From the NCBI GenBank assembly GCA_035517595.1, contig DATIYN010000073.1, forward strand, positions 1 through 10,904: DNA of 10,904 bases. The letters run 5' to 3'. The DNA comes from RBG-16-66-20 sp035517595 (GTDB taxonomy: Bacteria; Pseudomonadota; Gammaproteobacteria; Burkholderiales; SG8-39). A model generated the notes under the pieces. That model saw only the letters and a list, made by a program, of their open reading frames with translations. It had not been told where the DNA came from and ran no database searches. Below, piece after piece: positions 7,680 through 10,904 of this stretch. The number at the start of each line of letters is the position of its first letter. Position 1 is the stretch's first letter. The translations under genes and the position numbers were made by a program.

Positions 7680-9646
7680 AGAAGAAGCACGCTGATCCGC
7701 GGCCGGCGCGCGCCGCCGCGCGCACCGTCGTTACCGGGCGCATCGAGGGCCATCCCGATGGCCACGGCTTTCTCGTGCCCGACGGCCCGGATGCGCCGTG
7801 GATCGGGCTGTCCGCGGCCGAGATGCGCCAGGTCCTGCGCGGTGATCGCGCCACGGTGCGGCTCGTCGGCGCCGATCCGCGCGGCCGGCCCACCGGCGAG
7901 ATCGTCGAGGTGCTCGAGCGTTCGAACCGCCGCATTGTCGGGCGGCTGCATGAGGTACGCGGCGCGCGCGGGGAGCGCGGCGTGCTGTTCCTCGTGCCGG
8001 AGGACCGGCGCATGCCGCTCGACATCCTGATTCCCGCCGACCAGGCCGGGCTCGGAAAGCCGGGCCAGGTGGCGACCGTCGAACTCGTCGCGCAGCCCTC
8101 GAAGCACGCGCAGCCGATCGGCCGCGTCGTCGAGGTGCTCGGCGCCTACGCCGATCCCGGCATGGAGATCGAGATCGCGCTGCGCAAGTTCGACCTGCCG
8201 CACGAATTCTCCAGGAAGGCGCTTGCGCTCGCACGTGCGATGCCGGAGCAGGTGCGCGGCGACGACCTGAAAGGCCGGCGCGACCTGCGCCAGCTGCCGT
8301 TCGTCACCATCGATAGCGAGACCGCCCGGGATTTCGACGACGCGGTGCACTGCGTGCGAGAGGCGGGCGGGAAGAATGCAGGCTTCCGCCTGCGCGTGGC
8401 GATCGCGGACGTCAGCCACTACGTGCGGCACGGCGACGCGCTCGACCAGGATGCGCGCGAGCGCGGCACCTCGGTCTACTTCCCGCGGCGCGTGATCCCG
8501 ATGCTGCCGGAGAAGCTCTCCAACGGCCTGTGCTCGCTCAATCCGGACGTCGACCGGCTGGCGATGGTCTGCGACATGACCATCACGGGCAGCGGCAAGG
8601 TCGCGCGCTACGAGTTCTACGCCGCCGTGTTCCGCTCTCACGCCAGGCTCACCTATACCCGGGTCTGGAACCTGATCACATCGGGTTCTCCCGGCATGGA
8701 GATTCAGAATCTCTACGACGTCTACAAGGCCCTTGCGCGGGAGCGCGAGCGCCGCGGCGCGATCGACTTCGAGTCGGTCGAGACGAGGATGGAGTTCGAC
8801 GCGCGCGGCAAGATCCTGCGCATCGTGCCCGAGCCGCGCAACGAGGCGCACCGCCTCATCGAGGAATGCATGCTCGCGGCCAACGTCTGCGCGGGCGATC
8901 TGCTGTCCTCGCGCGGCCACCCGGCGCTGTACCGCGTGCACGACGTGCCGGCGCCGGAGAAGGTGCACGCGCTGCGCGACTTCCTGGCCGAGCTGGGCTT
9001 GACGCTGCCGGGCGGCGAGGCGCCGAAGCCGAAGGACTACTCGCAGCTGCTCGGCAAGATCCGCCAGCGGCCCGACTTCGCGCTGCTGCAGACGATCCTG
9101 CTGCGCTCGATGAAGCAGGCGGTCTACACGCCCGAGAACCTCGGCCACTTCGGCCTGGCGTTCGACGCCTACGTGCATTTCACTTCGCCGATCCGGCGCT
9201 ATCCGGACCTGCTCGTGCACCGGGCGATCAAGGCCGTGCTCGCGAACCAGAAGTACGCCGGCGTCGACTGGCAGGAGCTGGGCCGCCATTGCTCGGAAAC
9301 CGAGCGGCGCGCCGACGAGGCCAGCCGCGACGTCGAGAGCTGGCTGAAGTGCTTCTACATGCAGGACCACGTCGGCGAATCGTTCGAGGGCACCATCACC
9401 AGCGTCACCGCGTTCGGGCTGTTCGTGATGCTGGACGACTACTACGTGGACGGCCTGGTGCACATCTCGGAGCTCGGGCGCGACTACTACCGCTACGAGG
9501 CCAACCGCCACCTGCTGCTGGGCGAGCGCACGGGCAAGCGCTTCAGGCTCGCCGACCGCGTCAAGGTGAAGCTGGTCCGCGTCGACCTGGAAACGCGCAA
9601 GATCGACCTCGTGCCGGCGGACGGCGAGGGCCGGCGCCGGCCATGA
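7673..9646 (+). CDS. rnr: Exoribonuclease R, form lacking the N-terminal HTH domain (657 aa)
   Basis: RNase R is a processive 3'-5' exoribonuclease that degrades structured RNA. Domains in order are CSD1 (about residues 20-75, GRIEGHPDGHGFLVPD), CSD2 (about 90-160), the RNB catalytic domain (about 200-540) and S1 (about 568-650, GTITSVTAFGLFVML). The active-site aspartates are D214, D220, D222 and D223 in TIDSETARDFDDA. SPIRRYPDLLVHR (about 505-517) is the conserved RNB segment near the active site. Usual family length is about 720-830 residues. Here the N-terminal winged-helix domain and the lysine-rich tail are absent. An in-frame TAG at 7655-7657 rules out a longer start. RNase II is the alternative, but the sequence follows RNase R closely. 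The GTG start lacks a Shine-Dalgarno. The gene overlaps rlmB by ATGA. Confidence 0.93.
   Translation: MSKKKHADPRPARAAARTVVTGRIEGHPDGHGFLVPDGPDAPWIGLSAAEMRQVLRGDRATVRLVGADPRGRPTGEIVEVLERSNRRIVGRLHEVRGARGERGVLFLVPEDRRMPLDILIPADQAGLGKPGQVATVELVAQPSKHAQPIGRVVEVLGAYADPGMEIEIALRKFDLPHEFSRKALALARAMPEQVRGDDLKGRRDLRQLPFVTIDSETARDFDDAVHCVREAGGKNAGFRLRVAIADVSHYVRHGDALDQDARERGTSVYFPRRVIPMLPEKLSNGLCSLNPDVDRLAMVCDMTITGSGKVARYEFYAAVFRSHARLTYTRVWNLITSGSPGMEIQNLYDVYKALARERERRGAIDFESVETRMEFDARGKILRIVPEPRNEAHRLIEECMLAANVCAGDLLSSRGHPALYRVHDVPAPEKVHALRDFLAELGLTLPGGEAPKPKDYSQLLGKIRQRPDFALLQTILLRSMKQAVYTPENLGHFGLAFDAYVHFTSPIRRYPDLLVHRAIKAVLANQKYAGVDWQELGRHCSETERRADEASRDVESWLKCFYMQDHVGESFEGTITSVTAFGLFVMLDDYYVDGLVHISELGRDYYRYEANRHLLLGERTGKRFRLADRVKVKLVRVDLETRKIDLVPADGEGRRRP
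9629..9642. repeat. 14-bp perfect palindrome abutting the rlmB start
   Basis: GGCCGGCGCCGGCC reads the same on both strands and ends at the base before the rlmB ATG. In RNA it could form a 5-bp stem with a GCGC loop that occupies the place of a ribosome binding site. It encodes the last rnr codons. It may simply reflect GC-rich codon use. Confidence 0.6.
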
Positions 9647-10392
9647 GCGGCGCCGAGCGCGTCATCTTCGGTTTTCACAGCGTGCTCGCGCGCCTGCGCG
9701 CCGAGCCGAAATCGGTGCTCGAGGTGTACCTCGACGAGTCGCGCAAGGATGCGCGCGCAAAGGACTTCGCCGCCCAGGTCGAGCGCGCGGGCGCGCGGCT
9801 GATGCGCGTGCCGGCGAACCGGCTGGAAGGCATGGCCGGCGGGGGCAGGCACCAGGGAGTGGTGGCCCGCGTGCTGGCCGAGGCGCAGAAGCAGACGCTG
9901 GAAGAGCTGCTCGAGGGCCTGCAGGCGCCGCCGCTGCTGCTGGTGCTGGACGGCATCACCGATCCGCACAACCTCGGGGCCTGCCTGCGCGTCGCGAACG
10001 CCGCCGGCGCGCACGCGGTGATCGCGCCGAAGGACCACGCCGCGGGCATCAACGCGACCGTTTCCAAGGTGGCGAGCGGCGCGGCCGAGATCACGCCGTA
10101 TTTCATGGTGACGAATCTGGCGCGGACGCTCGCGGACCTGAAGGACCGGAACATCTGGCTCGTCGGGACCGACGAGAAGGCCGGGCAAACGCTCTTCGAG
10201 GCGGACCTGCCGAAGTCGATCGCATGGGTGCTTGGCGCCGAGGGCGCGGGCATGCGCCGCCTCACGCGCGAGAGCTGCGACCTGCTGGTGCGCATCCCGA
10301 TGGCCGGTCAGGTGGAAAGCCTGAACGCCTCGGTGGCCGCCGGCATCTGCCTGTTCGAGTCGGTGCGCCGTTCTGGGATACTGCGCGGATGA
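9643..10392 (+). CDS. rlmB: 23S rRNA (guanosine-2'-O)-methyltransferase RlmB (249 aa)
   Basis: RlmB is a SpoU-family (SPOUT) enzyme that uses S-adenosylmethionine to methylate the ribose of G2251 in the P-loop of 23S rRNA. The N-terminal substrate-binding domain (about 1-80) opens ERVIFGFHSVLARL and includes GGGRHQGVVA. The SPOUT domain has motif 1 NLGACLRVANAAGAHAVI (110-127), motif 2 LGAEGAGM (197-204) and motif 3 IPMAGQVESLNASVA (218-232), which together form the trefoil-knot cofactor site; N110, R117 and E200 are the expected catalytic-region residues. Length matches the family (243 in E. coli). The ATG overlaps the rnr stop (ATGA), and the pair is cotranscribed in many proteobacteria. 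No clear ribosome binding site is present; a 14-bp palindrome lies there instead, so coupling to rnr is likely. Confidence 0.96.
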   Translation: MSGAERVIFGFHSVLARLRAEPKSVLEVYLDESRKDARAKDFAAQVERAGARLMRVPANRLEGMAGGGRHQGVVARVLAEAQKQTLEELLEGLQAPPLLLVLDGITDPHNLGACLRVANAAGAHAVIAPKDHAAGINATVSKVASGAAEITPYFMVTNLARTLADLKDRNIWLVGTDEKAGQTLFEADLPKSIAWVLGAEGAGMRRLTRESCDLLVRIPMAGQVESLNASVAAGICLFESVRRSGILRG

Positions 10393-10904
10393 AAGCGCCG
10401 AACGGCGACTTGCTGCGCACCGCGCTCGCGGTGTTCTTCATCGGCGCGCTGACGCTCGCCACGCTGTGGATCCTGCGGCCGTTCCTGCCCGCGCTGATCT
10501 GGGCGACGATGGTCGTGGTGTCCACCTGGCCGGTGATGCTGCGCATGCAGCGCTGGCTGCGGGGGCGGCGCGCTCTCGCGGTGGCCGCGCTGACGGCCGC
10601 GATGATCGCGGTGTTCGTGCTGCCGGTCGCGGCCGCGCTCCTCACGCTGGTCGAGCACGCCGACGACATCGGCAGCTGGCTCGCCTCGCTCGGCGACCTG
10701 CGGCTGCCGGCGCCGCCCGCGTGGCTCGCGAAGCTGCCGGTCGCCGGCGCCCGCGCCGATGCGGCGTGGCGCGATCTGGCCCAGGCCGGGCCCGAGGAGC
10801 TCGCGCAGCTGCTCACCCCGTATTTCGCGAAGGGCATCACCTGGCTCGCTTCCGAGGCCGGCGGCCTCGGCAGGCTCGCGCTGCAGATGGCGCTCATCGT
10901 GCTG
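10389..10904 (+). CDS. ydiK: AI-2E family transporter, YdiK-like (5' part; runs off window)
   Basis: The frame stays open for 172 codons to the window end. The product is a membrane protein of the AI-2E/PerM family and resembles E. coli YdiK most closely: LWILRPFLPALIWATMVVVSTWPVMLRMQ, about 20-54 read in parts, is a hallmark region. Hydrophobic segments are visible at about 11-29, 33-46 and 62-87. A more polar stretch follows, with LPAPPAWLAKLPVAGARADAAW, as in YdiK. A further hydrophobic segment begins at the edge. Family members have about eight membrane helices and roughly 350 residues, so about half is visible. The exported substrate of YdiK is not established, and the family name should not be taken as proof of autoinducer transport. 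The ATG overlaps the rlmB stop (ATGA). Confidence 0.88.
   Translation, partial: MKAPNGDLLRTALAVFFIGALTLATLWILRPFLPALIWATMVVVSTWPVMLRMQRWLRGRRALAVAALTAAMIAVFVLPVAAALLTLVEHADDIGSWLASLGDLRLPAPPAWLAKLPVAGARADAAWRDLAQAGPEELAQLLTPYFAKGITWLASEAGGLGRLALQMALIVL

Noticed and set aside
7676..9511. Long minus-strand open frame across rnr
   Set aside because: It is a shadow of rnr in a GC-rich genome; no domain is recognisable and it would collide with the tRNA-Leu promoter.
8530..9642. Upstream in-frame extension of rlmB into rnr
   Set aside because: The extra residues are low-complexity Arg/Ala/Gly from a second frame of rnr. The ATGA start at 9643 gives a normal-length RlmB.

Overview
The window is GC-rich (by eye near 70%) and looks like the chromosome of a betaproteobacterium. 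The order hfq-hflX-hflK-hflC-DUF2065-hisZ-purA, followed by tRNA-Leu, rnr and rlmB, is a familiar betaproteobacterial layout. It matches the hfq-to-purA and rnr-rlmB blocks of enterobacteria, apart from the insertion of hisZ, the regulatory subunit of ATP phosphoribosyltransferase. I cannot name the genus.

Region 1 (1-5901, all + strand) is a dense housekeeping operon with gaps of 22 nt or less. It holds the 3' end of hfq (RNA chaperone), hflX (ribosome-associated GTPase), hflK and hflC (membrane SPFH proteins that modulate the FtsH protease), a 62-aa DUF2065 membrane protein, hisZ and purA. Several junctions suggest translational coupling: ATGA at hisZ/purA, and an 8-codon mini-ORF that bridges hflK and hflC. 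HisZ appears to lack the usual C-terminal region. Its last codons form a low-GC patch containing an in-phase A_AAA_AAG heptamer, from which a -1 slip would lead into the purA frame.

Region 2 (5902-7516, + strand) looks accessory, lying between purA and the tRNA. It holds a HIT-family hydrolase, a broken YbjQ/DUF74 gene with an internal deletion, a secreted DUF2059 protein and an orphan Rcp1-type single-domain response regulator.

Region 3 (7554-10904) starts with a tRNA-Leu(CAG) gene on the - strand. Its near-consensus sigma70 promoter overlaps the start codon of the divergent rnr gene. Then follow, on the + strand with ATGA overlaps, rnr (RNase R without the usual N-terminal helix-turn-helix domain), rlmB (23S rRNA Gm2251 methyltransferase) and the 5' part of a YdiK-like AI-2E family membrane protein that runs off the window.

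Most of the window is ordinary core genome. I see no phage, insertion sequence, CRISPR array or defence system. The points worth a second look are the HisZ/PurA junction, the overlapping tRNA/rnr start region, the shortened RNase R and the decayed YbjQ gene.
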